A DNA stretch of 64,000 nt from NCBI GenBank assembly GCA_009838465.1, contig VXRN01000045.1, positions 1 to 64,000 of the forward strand, read 5' to 3'. The translations under genes and the position numbers were made by a program. Origin of the DNA: Dehalococcoidia bacterium (lineage in GTDB: Bacteria > Chloroflexota > Dehalococcoidia > Lucifugimonadales > UBA1123). Below the pieces are notes generated by a model that ran no database searches, was not told where the DNA came from, and saw only the letters and a list, made by a program, of their open reading frames with translations. Shown in pieces: positions 53,483-62,537 of the stretch. The first letter of the stretch is position 1. Every line of letters starts with the position of its first letter.

Positions 53483-53508
53483 TATGGCAGCCGTCACACA
53501 GGGCCAAA

Positions 53509-53538
53509 TTGACACCCAGCGAATCCGTAACCTAAAAT
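53509..53538 (+). promoter_or_regulatory. Strong promoter of alaS-ruvX
   Basis: A perfect TTGACA (53509-53514) is separated by 18 bp from TAAAAT (53533-53538). The start site would be near 53546, leaving an unusually long leader of about 240 nt before alaS. Confidence 0.7.
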
Positions 53539-53545
53539 CAATCTT

Positions 53546-53787
53546 GTCTTATGAGCAATCTATCCCTTACAAGCTCAGAGTGTTCTCTGATGTCATGCAG
53601 ACCTTCCCAGGTTGAGAGGTGCGCGCGGGCGGGTTCGTCTAGTACGAATTCCCGCCTTGTGGCGGCATGATCCTCGTCGCCTGCCCTGTGGGTGTGGCGT
53701 CTTACTTCGTTTTCCGAATGTTTGATTCCGTCCGTGTCGTATTGCGTCACCGGACAGACTAATCCAACGCAAGGTGAGAAATTCGAT
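53546..53787 (+). promoter_or_regulatory. Long structured alaS leader with competing hairpins
   Basis: GGCGGG-TTCGT (53628-53638) pairs with ACGAA (53644-53648) and CCCGCC (53651-53656), giving an 11-bp stem with a 2-nt bulge. The same CCGCC (53652-53656) can instead pair with GGCGG (53661-53665) over the loop TTGT, so the two structures exclude each other. No canonical T-box sequence is seen and no T tract follows. A 70-codon GTG-started open frame on the opposite strand (53538-53750) has no SD and is not called. The SD AAGGTGAG for alaS is at 53771-53778. Confidence 0.45.
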
Positions 53788-56451
53788 ATGAATCAAGAAA
53801 ACTGGACAAGCGAACGAGTGCGAGAGACGTTCCTGAGCTACTTCGAGTCGCAGGATCACAGCCGCATGGCAAGCGCCTCCCTGATTCCGGTTGGCGATCC
53901 TACCCTGCTGTTCACGAGCGCGGGCATGGTGCAGTTCAAGCACTACTTCACAGGTGAAGCCGATCCGCCTAACAAAAGGCTGACTACTTCCCAAAAGTGT
54001 TTCAGGACGCCGGACATAGAGGAGGTCGGGGACGCCACTCATAATACACTTTTCGAGATGCTGGGCAACTTCAGCATCGGTGATTACTTCAAAGAGCGGG
54101 CGGTGGACTTCGCGGTGGAGCTTATGACTGAGGGCTACGGCATTCCGCTGGAGAAGTTCGCGGCCGCCGTGCATGAGACGGACGATGAAACGCGCGAACT
54201 TTGGGTGAACAAGGGAATCCCGCGAGAGCTGGTTTACAGTTATGGCGACGATGAGAATTGGTGGGGTCCGGCGGGTGCCGAAGGCCCATGCGGGCCATGC
54301 TCCGAATTGCACTACGACTACGGCCCGGAAAACGGTTGTGGGGCAGATGACTGCATTCCGAATTGCAAGGAATACAAGGACAATGGCGAGGCATGTGACC
54401 GCTACGTGGAACTGTGGAACCTGGTGTTCATGCAGTTCTATCACCACCTCGACGGCAGTCGCACTAATCTTCCCGCCCCCAGCGTGGACACGGGCATGGG
54501 ATTCGAGCGACTGGTTCGCATACTACAAGACGTTGATACGGGCTACGAGACGGACCTGTTCACTCCGATTATTTCGAAGGTCGAGGAGATAAGCGGGCAC
54601 AGGTACGGTGATGACACCGAGTCCACATACGCAATCCGGGTGGTGGCGGAGCATGGACGTAGCGTGTCGTTTCTGGTAGCGGACGGCGTTGTACCGGGCA
54701 ACGAGGGGCGCGGGTACGTGCTGCGCCGCGTGATACGCCGCGCGATCCGGTATGCGAGACGACTTGGGATAGAAGGCAATTTCCTGGGTGAGATTGCGGA
54801 CGCGACTATCGAGAAGATGGGCGACTTGTACCCGGAGTTGGTCAACAACCGCGAGTTCATTCACACGGTACTGGGACTGGAAGAGGACAGATTCCAGCAG
54901 GCCTTCCAGAACGGCTACTCTCTGCTGACGCAGGAATTAGAAGGAGCGACCACACTTCCGGGCGAGGTGGTGTTCCGACTGTGGGACACGCATGGTTTCC
55001 CTGTGGAGATGACTAGCGAAATCGCGTCGGAACAGGGTGTCGAGGTAGATATGGAAGGGTTCGAGCGCGCGATGGCGGCGCAGCGAGAGCAGTCCCGCGC
55101 GGGAGCGCAGTTCGGCGACGACAGGGCGAAGATACGGGTTTATGAGAGCCTAGGAGTGGGCGGAACCGCGTTCCTAGGGTACGAGACGCTCAACGCTTCT
55201 TCGGTGGTTGTTGGGCTGATTGCTGACGATGAGGTAGTGGCGTCGGTCTCGGAGGGGCAGGATGTCGAGGTGGTGATGGTCGCGACGCCGTTCTACTCGG
55301 AGGGCGGCGGTCAGATCGGCGATGCGGGCGAGATAGCCGGAGCCGAGGGCAGTATTCGCGTCCACGATACGCAGGAGGTCATGCCCGGACTCACGGTGCA
55401 TTTCGGTAAAGTGGCACAGGGATCGGTAGGCATAGGCGAGACCGTTGACGCCTATGTGGACCCGATCCGGCGGGAGGATACAGCTCGCAATCACACGGCG
55501 ACTCACCTGCTTCATGCCGCATTGCGGCAGGTGCTTGGGCCGCACGTGCGGCAGGCGGGCTCGCTGGTGTCGCCGGACCGACTCCGGTTTGACTTTACCC
55601 ACGTCCAGCAGGTGACGGACGATGAGATGTGGCAGGTTCAACTCTTGGTCAACGAGAAGATAAGGCAGAACGCGCGGGTGCTGAGGGACGAGGACACTTA
55701 CCAGGAGGCGATAAGGCGAGGTGCGCTGGCTTTCTTCGGAGACCGCTATGACGAGAGAGTCCGACTGGTGGAGATAGCGAATGGGGAGACGTTCAGCTTC
55801 GAGGTTTGCGGCGGGACCCACGTTGGTCAAACCGGAGAAGTCGGCGCGGTGTACGTGCTGGGAGAGTCGAGCATCGGCGCGGGAATGCGGCGCATCGAGG
55901 CGGTCAGCGGACGGGCGGCGGAGCGCATGGTGTGGGATCGCTTCCACCGCGAGGAGCGAGTGGCGCGAACACTCCAGACTTCGACTCAGGAGGTGGAGGC
56001 CAGAGTTCGCGCGCTGATGGAAGAGAATGACTCGCTTCAGCGCGAACGCGAGGCGATGGAACGCAGGCTATCGCTGCAGTCGGCGGAAGCACTGCTCGAC
56101 TCGGTTCAGGATGTGGGTGGTGTGAAGGTGCTTTCCGTAAGAGCTACTGCGGCGAACGCGGACTCGCTGCGCGAGATGGGGGACTACCTAAGGGACAAGA
56201 TGCGGAGCGGTGTGGTGGTGCTTGGGTCGGTAATCAATGACAGGCCGATGCTGGTGTCCATGGTGACTTCCGACCTTGTCAGTGACAAGGGTCTGAACGC
56301 GGCGGACATAGCACGAACGGCGGCGCGCGCGATTGGCGGTGGCGGTGGGGGAAGACCGGAGGTCGCGCAGGCGGGCGGTCGAGATGCATCCAAGCTCGAC
56401 GACGCGCTGGCGTTGGTGCCGGGCATCGTATCCGAGAGTGCGGCGGAATGA
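53788..56451 (+). CDS. alaS: Alanyl-tRNA synthetase
   Basis: The 887-residue protein contains the class II core (RMASASLIPVGDPTLLFTSAGMVQFK; the NHTATHLLHAALRQVLG editing motif; CGGTHV) and the C-terminal DHHA1 region ending in a glycine-rich stretch. An internal zinc-binding-like segment GCGADDCIPNCKEYK lies near residue 195. It charges tRNA-Ala and clears mischarged Ser and Gly. ATG 53788 is chosen from SD AAGGTGAG; a frame extends 32 codons upstream without support. Its stop overlaps the ruvX start (ATGA). Confidence 0.96.
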   Translation: MNQENWTSERVRETFLSYFESQDHSRMASASLIPVGDPTLLFTSAGMVQFKHYFTGEADPPNKRLTTSQKCFRTPDIEEVGDATHNTLFEMLGNFSIGDYFKERAVDFAVELMTEGYGIPLEKFAAAVHETDDETRELWVNKGIPRELVYSYGDDENWWGPAGAEGPCGPCSELHYDYGPENGCGADDCIPNCKEYKDNGEACDRYVELWNLVFMQFYHHLDGSRTNLPAPSVDTGMGFERLVRILQDVDTGYETDLFTPIISKVEEISGHRYGDDTESTYAIRVVAEHGRSVSFLVADGVVPGNEGRGYVLRRVIRRAIRYARRLGIEGNFLGEIADATIEKMGDLYPELVNNREFIHTVLGLEEDRFQQAFQNGYSLLTQELEGATTLPGEVVFRLWDTHGFPVEMTSEIASEQGVEVDMEGFERAMAAQREQSRAGAQFGDDRAKIRVYESLGVGGTAFLGYETLNASSVVVGLIADDEVVASVSEGQDVEVVMVATPFYSEGGGQIGDAGEIAGAEGSIRVHDTQEVMPGLTVHFGKVAQGSVGIGETVDAYVDPIRREDTARNHTATHLLHAALRQVLGPHVRQAGSLVSPDRLRFDFTHVQQVTDDEMWQVQLLVNEKIRQNARVLRDEDTYQEAIRRGALAFFGDRYDERVRLVEIANGETFSFEVCGGTHVGQTGEVGAVYVLGESSIGAGMRRIEAVSGRAAERMVWDRFHREERVARTLQTSTQEVEARVRALMEENDSLQREREAMERRLSLQSAEALLDSVQDVGGVKVLSVRATAANADSLREMGDYLRDKMRSGVVVLGSVINDRPMLVSMVTSDLVSDKGLNAADIARTAARAIGGGGGGRPEVAQAGGRDASKLDDALALVPGIVSESAAE

Positions 56452-56855
56452 GGGTCCTTGGGCTGGACGTCGGGGACAGACGGGTCGGTCTCGCGCTCAG
56501 CGATCCGACGGGGTTCCTAGCGTCGCCGTTTGGATTCGTAGATCGGGGCCCTTCCGATCTTGCGGACATCGTACACATCGCAGCGGAGAACGAAGTTGCC
56601 GAGATAGTCGTCGGGCTGCCGCTGAGTATGTCCGGCGACTCCGGCGCCCAAGCGGGCAAGGTGCGAGGATTCATCAGGGAATTGAGGTCGCATACCGACT
56701 TGCCTATCAAGACGGTGGATGAGCGGCTGTCCACGGTGCAGGCACAGGGGATGCTTAGACAGTCGCGACGCCGCCGCAGAGACAGGGATAGGGGGCAGTT
56801 GGATGCTGCTGCTGCTGCTGTCATATTGCAGGCGTACCTGGACTACGGGGGGTGA
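56448..56855 (+). CDS. ruvX: Holliday junction resolvase-like RuvX (YqgF)
   Basis: The 135-residue RNase H-like protein starts MRVLGLDVGDRRVGLALSD with the first catalytic Asp7, has VVGLPLSMSGDSGAQ and DERLSTVQAQ, and a late LDAAAAAVILQAYLD with the last acidic residue. RuvX acts in pre-16S rRNA processing or junction resolution. It overlaps alaS by 4 bp, a common alaS-ruvX arrangement. Confidence 0.92.
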   Translation: MRVLGLDVGDRRVGLALSDPTGFLASPFGFVDRGPSDLADIVHIAAENEVAEIVVGLPLSMSGDSGAQAGKVRGFIRELRSHTDLPIKTVDERLSTVQAQGMLRQSRRRRRDRDRGQLDAAAAAVILQAYLDYGG

Positions 56856-56922
56856 GGGTGGCACCCTTTATCGCGGGTGGGATTCTGATATATTGGGAAT
56901 GGAGTTTCCTAAGGGGAATGAG

Positions 56923-57156
56923 ATGTTCAAGGAACTTGATTGCATAGTGCTTACAACCGATATTGAAAAGGAAGGTCTGAAAGCGGGCGATGGTGGCACG
57001 ATTGTGCATATGTATCCGGGTGGGGACGCCTTCATGGTGGAGTTCATGATGGGGGATGTCTATACAGTGATACTTGCTGACGTGTTGCCATCGCAGGCGC
57101 GAATTGCGACCAACGAAGATTTTACTCATACCCGTAGTGTAGATATGGCGGTTTGA
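56923..57156 (+). CDS. DUF4926 family protein
   Basis: The 77-residue protein begins MFKELDCIVLTTDIEKEGLKAGDGGTIVHMY and continues as a small beta barrel (GDAFMVEFMMGDVYTVILADVL), matching DUF4926. These short proteins have no assigned function and often occur in mobile or defence-rich regions. ATG 56923 has SD AAGGGGA; an ATG at 56899 would add eight residues without similarity. It is between ruvX and the DUF262 gene. Confidence 0.75.
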   Translation: MFKELDCIVLTTDIEKEGLKAGDGGTIVHMYPGGDAFMVEFMMGDVYTVILADVLPSQARIATNEDFTHTRSVDMAV

Positions 57157-57269
57157 GCTTAATGTCTCTAATCAACTCAACGGCCAACTTCTCAAGAACT
57201 TACGCTGGACAAGTGAACGAGCGTCGGAACGACAACCTTATTTGACAGTGAAGCCCCGAGGACTGATTC

Positions 57270-59090
57270 ATGAACGTAGCGAGTTTCGACAGTACGAAGC
57301 ATCATATTGACCAGATACTCAATGACGTGGGTAATGGAAAAACTCAATTGCCTGACTTTCAGCGAGGCTGGGTTTGGGATGACCACCACATTCGTGATCT
57401 TATAGCTAGCGTATCGTTGTCGTTTCCGATTGGAGCGGTTATGACCCTGGAAACTGGGGGTGAGGATGTCAGTTTCAAGCCGCGTCCAATCGAAGGTGCT
57501 GATGAGTTGCGTTTCACTCAGAAAGAGCCTGACACTCTTGTATTGGACGGTCAACAGCGATTGACTTCACTGTTTCAGTCCCTTAAATCGGGGGAAAAAG
57601 TAACCACACGAGATACTCGAGGAAGAAAGATAAAGCGTTGGTACTACTTGGATATAAAGAAGTGTATCGCTGCTGACTCTGACCGTGAGGATGCTGTTAT
57701 ATCAGTTCCAGAAGACCTCATGGTGAAGACATTCCGTGGGAAGGTGACTCTCGATGTATCTTCACCAGAAAGGGAATATGCCGAAGATATGTTCCCGTTG
57801 CATCAAGTATTCGATTCTTCAAAATGGAGGCGGGGTTACAATAGATATTGGAACCATGATTCCGGCAAATCTGACTTGTGGGATAATTTCGAGGATCAGG
57901 TCGTTGAAAATTTCAAGCGATATCAGGTTCCTGTGATAGAACTTGATAAGGAAACATCCAAAGAGGCTGTTTGTATTGTCTTTGAGAAGGTGAACACCGG
58001 AGGGGTGACTCTTACGGTCTTTGAACTACTCACGGCCTCTTTCGCAGCAGACGACTTTCAGCTTCGTGAAGACTGGGAAGCTAGGGAAAATCGCCTCAAG
58101 AACGCACATCCAGTATTGCGGCGAGTGGAAAGCACGCTCTTCCTGCAAGCCCTTACTTTGCTTGTCACTAAAGCTAAGGGTGGAGCGGTAAGTTGCAGAC
58201 GCAGAGATATTCTGCGACTGCAAGCGGAAGACTACGAGAGGTGGGCAGATAGAACCGAACAGGGATTTATGAAGGCAGCACGATTTCTTCATGAGCAGAA
58301 AGTCTTCAACTCTAAAGACCTGCCATATCAAACTCAGCTAGTCCCGCTCGCCGCGATTCTGGCGGATTTGGAGAGCGTCTCTGATACGGAAGGCGCTCGC
58401 CAGAAGATTGCTCGCTGGTATTGGTGCGGAGTGCTGGGTGAAATCTACGGTGGGGCCAGCGAGACTGTATTCGCTAGGGATCTACCCGAAGTGGCAAGTT
58501 GGATCCGAGGCGATGTGACCGAATTGCCTTCAAGTATTCAAGACGCGAACTTCCAAGCGGGACGCTTGCTTACACTGCGGACGCGAAATAGCGCTGCGTA
58601 CAAAGGTATCCACGCGCTACTCATGAGGGATGGCAGCCGAGATTTTCGATCTGGAGAGTCCATTGAGGCTCAGACATTCTTCGACGACAGCATTGACATA
58701 CACCACATATTTCCCCAAGTGTGGTGCAATAGGCAGGGTATAGACCGCAATATCTTCAATAGTATAGTCAACAAGACGGCGATCTCCGCGAGAACAAATC
58801 GGAGTATAGGAGGCAGGGCACCTTCCCTGTACCTAAATACTCTTCAAAGTAATGCCGATATGTCCGTCGAAGATATGGATAGGATATTAGCCTCACATCG
58901 GATCCTGGCTAAGCCGCTCCGAACCAATGACTTCAACCAGTTTTTTGCCGACCGCGCCGAGCAGTTAATCCAGAGCATTGAGTCAGCTACGGGAAAGAAC
59001 GTATCCCGTGAAGAGGACTTGTTCTGGCTGGGTGCGTCAGTCGAGGACTACGATGATGGTCCCAAGAACTGGGATGACGATGCAGATTAA
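57270..59090 (+). CDS. DUF262/HNH (GmrSD-like) protein, candidate defence gene
   Basis: The 606-residue protein has an N-terminal ParB-like DUF262 domain (LPDFQRGWVW; DGQQRLTSL with Asp93-Arg97) and FEKVNTGGVTLTVFELLTASF, typical of GmrS. A C-terminal HNH nuclease module follows with DIHHIFPQ (Asp476, His478, His479) and Asn501 in SIVNKTAIS. GmrSD proteins use NTP and cleave modified phage DNA (type IV restriction); single-chain homologues are common. The gene is clearly richer in A+T than its neighbours, indicating transfer. No partner methylase is adjacent. The ATG at 57270 has SD CGAGGA. Confidence 0.85.
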   Translation: MNVASFDSTKHHIDQILNDVGNGKTQLPDFQRGWVWDDHHIRDLIASVSLSFPIGAVMTLETGGEDVSFKPRPIEGADELRFTQKEPDTLVLDGQQRLTSLFQSLKSGEKVTTRDTRGRKIKRWYYLDIKKCIAADSDREDAVISVPEDLMVKTFRGKVTLDVSSPEREYAEDMFPLHQVFDSSKWRRGYNRYWNHDSGKSDLWDNFEDQVVENFKRYQVPVIELDKETSKEAVCIVFEKVNTGGVTLTVFELLTASFAADDFQLREDWEARENRLKNAHPVLRRVESTLFLQALTLLVTKAKGGAVSCRRRDILRLQAEDYERWADRTEQGFMKAARFLHEQKVFNSKDLPYQTQLVPLAAILADLESVSDTEGARQKIARWYWCGVLGEIYGGASETVFARDLPEVASWIRGDVTELPSSIQDANFQAGRLLTLRTRNSAAYKGIHALLMRDGSRDFRSGESIEAQTFFDDSIDIHHIFPQVWCNRQGIDRNIFNSIVNKTAISARTNRSIGGRAPSLYLNTLQSNADMSVEDMDRILASHRILAKPLRTNDFNQFFADRAEQLIQSIESATGKNVSREEDLFWLGASVEDYDDGPKNWDDDAD

Positions 59091-59117
59091 AACCCTACTC
59101 TCACTTAGGAGAACCCG

Positions 59118-60269
59118 ATGAAAATCACCGCCGTAACGCCAGTGCCCGTATCAAGTAGTACGCCTTTTGGGGCGCGGAATTATATGTTTGTGAAAGTCGA
59201 GACGGATGAGGGGATAATGGGATGGGGTGAGGCGACGTCGGGGCCTCTGGCTGTCGCCACAATGGTTGAGGAGTTCGGTCAGCAGCTCATCGGGCAGGAC
59301 CCGGGACGTATCGAGCAGCACTGGCAGACGCTGTATCACCACTTCCACGTGAGGGGCGGCGTTGTGCAAATGTCGGCTATCAGCGGTATCGAGATCGCGC
59401 TTTGGGACATCAAGGGGAAGGCGCTTGGCGTTCCGGTGTATGAACTGCTGGGCGGGCCGATGCGTGAGCGCATCTGGTGCTACGGACGCTGGGACGGCGC
59501 TACGCCAGAGGCTGCGGTTGAACGGGCGCTCAGCTTCACGGAGCAGGGCATCACTGCGCTCAAGGGCGATCCCTTCGACCATCGCGGGCTGTTCATCCCC
59601 ATTGAGGCGGAGCGAATCGCGGTGAAGAAACTGGAAGCAGTTCGCGAAGCCGTCGGGGATGACGTGGAGCTTCTGGTCGAGGTGCATGGGCGTCTCGCGC
59701 CGTCGGACGCTATCAGGATTGGCAACGCGATGGAGCCGTATCGCCCGTTCGTTTACGAGGAGCCGGTGCCTCCGCAGAACATAGACGCGCTGCAGAGAGT
59801 CGCAGAGTCGGTTAGCATCCCGATAGCGACGGGGGAGCGTCTGTACACCAAGTGGGACTACGCTGACCTGCTCAGCAGGCAGATAGTTGCGATGATCCAG
59901 CCGGATATCGTTCAGGGCGGCGGGATACTTGAGTTGAAGAAGATTGCGGCCATGGCCGAAGCTCACTACGTCGGGTTCCAGCCTCATAACCCATACGGGC
60001 CGCTCTGCACGATAGCGTCGCTGCACCTGGATGCGTGTGTGCCAAACTTCATGATCCAGGAGGGCGGGATACACCCGTGGTTCCAGGATGTGTGCTTCGA
60101 CAATTTCCCCAAGCAGAAGGACGGCTTCTTGCCACTTCCTCAGGGGCCTGGATTGGGTGTAGAAGTTGATGAAGACTGGGTGAAGGCGAATCCGTGGAGG
60201 GATAATGCGGCGGTCTGGAGAGCGGGAGACGGTTCGATAGCGTCGCGGCAGGATACGAACTGGTCGTAG
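59118..60269 (+). CDS. Enolase-superfamily sugar-acid dehydratase (DgoD-like)
   Basis: The 383-residue protein has an N-terminal cap (MKITAVTPVPV) and barrel residues Lys149 (LKGD), Glu188 with His190 (VEVHGR), Glu214 (YEEPVPP), Glu240 (TGERLY) and His290 (QPHNPYGP), the pattern of galactonate/gluconate dehydratases. It should remove water from an acid sugar to form a 2-keto-3-deoxy acid, which would fit with the xylonate-type dehydratase at 19627. The SD AGGAG is close to the ATG. It follows DUF262 by 28 bp. Confidence 0.88.
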   Translation: MKITAVTPVPVSSSTPFGARNYMFVKVETDEGIMGWGEATSGPLAVATMVEEFGQQLIGQDPGRIEQHWQTLYHHFHVRGGVVQMSAISGIEIALWDIKGKALGVPVYELLGGPMRERIWCYGRWDGATPEAAVERALSFTEQGITALKGDPFDHRGLFIPIEAERIAVKKLEAVREAVGDDVELLVEVHGRLAPSDAIRIGNAMEPYRPFVYEEPVPPQNIDALQRVAESVSIPIATGERLYTKWDYADLLSRQIVAMIQPDIVQGGGILELKKIAAMAEAHYVGFQPHNPYGPLCTIASLHLDACVPNFMIQEGGIHPWFQDVCFDNFPKQKDGFLPLPQGPGLGVEVDEDWVKANPWRDNAAVWRAGDGSIASRQDTNWS

Positions 60270-60319
60270 AGCCTAAAACCGAAAACCGAATGCTAGAAAA
60301 CTGACAGCGAAGGATTCCT

Positions 60320-61249
60320 ATGCCATACAAGCCTCATGTGTTCGCAGACAACCCGATGGACAGGGGCGACCAGCAGCGCCGCGATGAGAATTGGCTAAAG
60401 GAGAGCGCGAATGACCCTGACTCTCGCATTCTGGTGATGCCTGAGCTGGATGTTCCCATGACGGACGCTCCATCCCCGTCGTTGAGCTGGATGTCACCGA
60501 GGGATGTCCGCTGGTTCGGCATAGAAGGCAATCCGGTGTTCCTTGGTCTTATGGATGACGTGGCGCATTTCGCGGTGTACGTTCCGGCTACCAGCGGCGC
60601 TGCGGCGCTGCTGAGGGAGGATGCCTCTATACGGTTCGCGGACGCGCGTTCGGCGGCGGGATTCCTGAGCGGGCATGAGACGGGCATAGTGGCGCAGGCG
60701 CGGGCGCAGCTCGACTGGCACAATCGGCACGGATTCTGCTCGGTGTGCGGCGAGAGGACGGAGATGGGACGCGGCGGCCATGTTCGCAAGTGTCCCAGTC
60801 CCAGTTGCCTGGCCGAGCATTTTCCTCGGACCGATCCGGTAGCCATAATGCTCGTGCATGACGGGGACAAGTGTCTGCTGGGTCAGTCGCGCGGGAGACT
60901 GTCTCGGATGAGGATGTACTCGGCTCTGGCGGGATTCATGGACCAGGGGGAGTCCATTGAGGAGGCGGTGGCGAGAGAGGTGCGCGAGGAGGCCGGGATA
61001 GAGGTCAAGAATGTAAGGTACCACTCGTCTCAGCCCTGGCCGTTCCCATCGTCTCTGATGATAGGGTGTCACGCTGAGGCCGCGACGACGGACATTCGTA
61101 TAGACGCCGAGGAGATGACGGATGTCCAGTGGTTCGATAGAGAAGAGGTACTGCTCGCACTGGAGGGACGAAGCCGACGGCTTGCGGTTCCACAGCCCCT
61201 GGCGATAGCTCACCACCTGATCAAGACGTGGGCTTATGGGGAAAACTGA
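60320..61249 (+). CDS. nudC: NADH pyrophosphatase NudC
   Basis: The 309-residue protein has the zinc ribbon (CSVCGERT...CPSPSC), the Nudix box GFMDQGESIEEAVAREVREEAGI (GX5EX7REUXEEXGU) and the NudC-specific SQPWPFPSSLM. It splits NADH to NMNH and AMP and removes NAD caps from RNA. The ATG at 60320 follows GAAGGA. The 50-bp gap upstream holds a short CTAAAACCGAAAACCGAA stretch. Confidence 0.93.
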   Translation: MPYKPHVFADNPMDRGDQQRRDENWLKESANDPDSRILVMPELDVPMTDAPSPSLSWMSPRDVRWFGIEGNPVFLGLMDDVAHFAVYVPATSGAAALLREDASIRFADARSAAGFLSGHETGIVAQARAQLDWHNRHGFCSVCGERTEMGRGGHVRKCPSPSCLAEHFPRTDPVAIMLVHDGDKCLLGQSRGRLSRMRMYSALAGFMDQGESIEEAVAREVREEAGIEVKNVRYHSSQPWPFPSSLMIGCHAEAATTDIRIDAEEMTDVQWFDREEVLLALEGRSRRLAVPQPLAIAHHLIKTWAYGEN

Positions 61250-61364
61250 CGGACGAACCCTGCCGATTCATTCAATACGGCATCGAATGTCCATTGCGAA
61301 CTGTCATGTGCATTTCGCTGCTACCATTGGTGTATGAACGTAATTCCGATCGAATTGGAGGAAC

Positions 61365-62516
61365 ATGTCAATGAACATTCAGCCTTATACGGTGCATATC
61401 CCAGACGAGACTCTCGATGACCTTAGAGACAGGCTGGCGCGAACACGGTGGCCGGACGAGATCGAGGGGGCTGAGTGGGACTATGGCTCGAATCTCGCGT
61501 ATATACGCGAGTTGTGCGACTACTGGCTGAACGAATTCGACTGGCGTGAGCAGGAGCGGAAGATCAACGAGTTCGAGCACTTCCGCGCCGATGTTGACGG
61601 GCTCGGAATCCACTTCATACATGCAAAGGGTACGGGACCTAATCCTGTTCCGCTGGTCATTACGCACGGGTGGCCGAGTACGTTCGTCGAGATGCTTAAG
61701 ATAACCCCGCTTCTGAGTGATCCGGCGGGGCATGGGGCGGACGCAGCAGACTCTTTCGACGTGATTGCGCCGTCCATGCCTGGATACGGGTTCTCGGACA
61801 GGCCATCTCAGCGCGGGATGAGTCCGGGACGAATTTCAGAGTTGTGGCATACGCTTATGACCGAAGGGCTTGGTTTCGACAGTTTCGTGGCGCAGGGGGG
61901 AGACTGGGGGGCGCAGATCACTACGACGCTCGGACTGGAGTATCCCGAAACAGTGAGAGGGATACATCTTACGATGGCGTCGGGAGGCTCGCCGATACCA
62001 CCGGAGGATGACCTGTCAGAGGCGGAGAAGGAGTTCTTGGCTCATCGAGATTGGTGGCAGCAGGCGGAGGGGGCTTATGGGCACCAGCACCGCACTAAAC
62101 CGCAGACGCTATCCTACGGCCTCAATGACTCTCCTGCCGGAGTTGCGGCGTGGATAGTCGAGAAGTGGCGGACATGGAGCGACTGCGGCGGCGATGTGGA
62201 GTCACGCTTCTCCAAGGATGAGCTCCTGACCCACCTGACGGTTTACTGGGCGACACAGACAATCAGTTCGTCGGTGCGGCTGTACTACGAAAGCGGAAAG
62301 GCCCCGTCCCGACTCAGTTCGAAAAATCCGGTAACGGTGCCCACTAACTTCGCCAAGTTCCCGGTGGAGATCAGCTATCCGCCTGAGGAGTGGCTGCGCC
62401 GGTTCTACAACCTCGCTCGCTATACCGAGATGCCAAGCGGCGGGCACTTCGCCGCTGCCGAGGAGCCGGAGTTGCTGGCGCAGGATATCCGCGAGTCGTT
62501 CAGGCCGCTCAGGTAA
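61365..62516 (+). CDS. Epoxide hydrolase (EHN-type alpha/beta hydrolase)
   Basis: The 383-residue protein has the epoxide-hydrolase N-terminal region (PYTVHIPDETLDDLRDRL; WPDEIEGAEWDYG), the HGWPSTFVEM oxyanion motif and the nucleophile Asp180 in QGGDWGAQ. A late histidine (GGHFAA) completes the triad. The fold and order match microsomal/juvenile-hormone-type hydrolases that open epoxides to diols. ATG 61365 has GGAGG four bases before it. Confidence 0.93.
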   Translation: MSMNIQPYTVHIPDETLDDLRDRLARTRWPDEIEGAEWDYGSNLAYIRELCDYWLNEFDWREQERKINEFEHFRADVDGLGIHFIHAKGTGPNPVPLVITHGWPSTFVEMLKITPLLSDPAGHGADAADSFDVIAPSMPGYGFSDRPSQRGMSPGRISELWHTLMTEGLGFDSFVAQGGDWGAQITTTLGLEYPETVRGIHLTMASGGSPIPPEDDLSEAEKEFLAHRDWWQQAEGAYGHQHRTKPQTLSYGLNDSPAGVAAWIVEKWRTWSDCGGDVESRFSKDELLTHLTVYWATQTISSSVRLYYESGKAPSRLSSKNPVTVPTNFAKFPVEISYPPEEWLRRFYNLARYTEMPSGGHFAAAEEPELLAQDIRESFRPLR

Positions 62517-62537
62517 GTGCGCTTGCGGGCGCGTGGC

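Larger units (their letters stand above)
53240..53508. other. Repeat-rich part of the recG-alaS gap
   Basis: This part of the 548-bp gap between divergent genes is made mostly of dispersed repeats: a TTAGTTTTCAGTT-type low-complexity stretch (53289-53312), the inverted GTCATTCCCG repeat (53381-53410) and the inverted AAATCCTG-type repeat (53435-53482). I see no gene in it. Confidence 0.65.

Noticed and set aside
53600-53700. T-box riboswitch before alaS
   Set aside because: The T-box consensus (GGTGGNACCGCG-like) and a terminator T run are not found, so only an unspecified leader structure is called.
53538-53750. 70-codon minus-strand frame in the alaS leader
   Set aside because: It has a GTG start without SD and overlaps a strong plus-strand promoter and structured leader; no known family is recognised.
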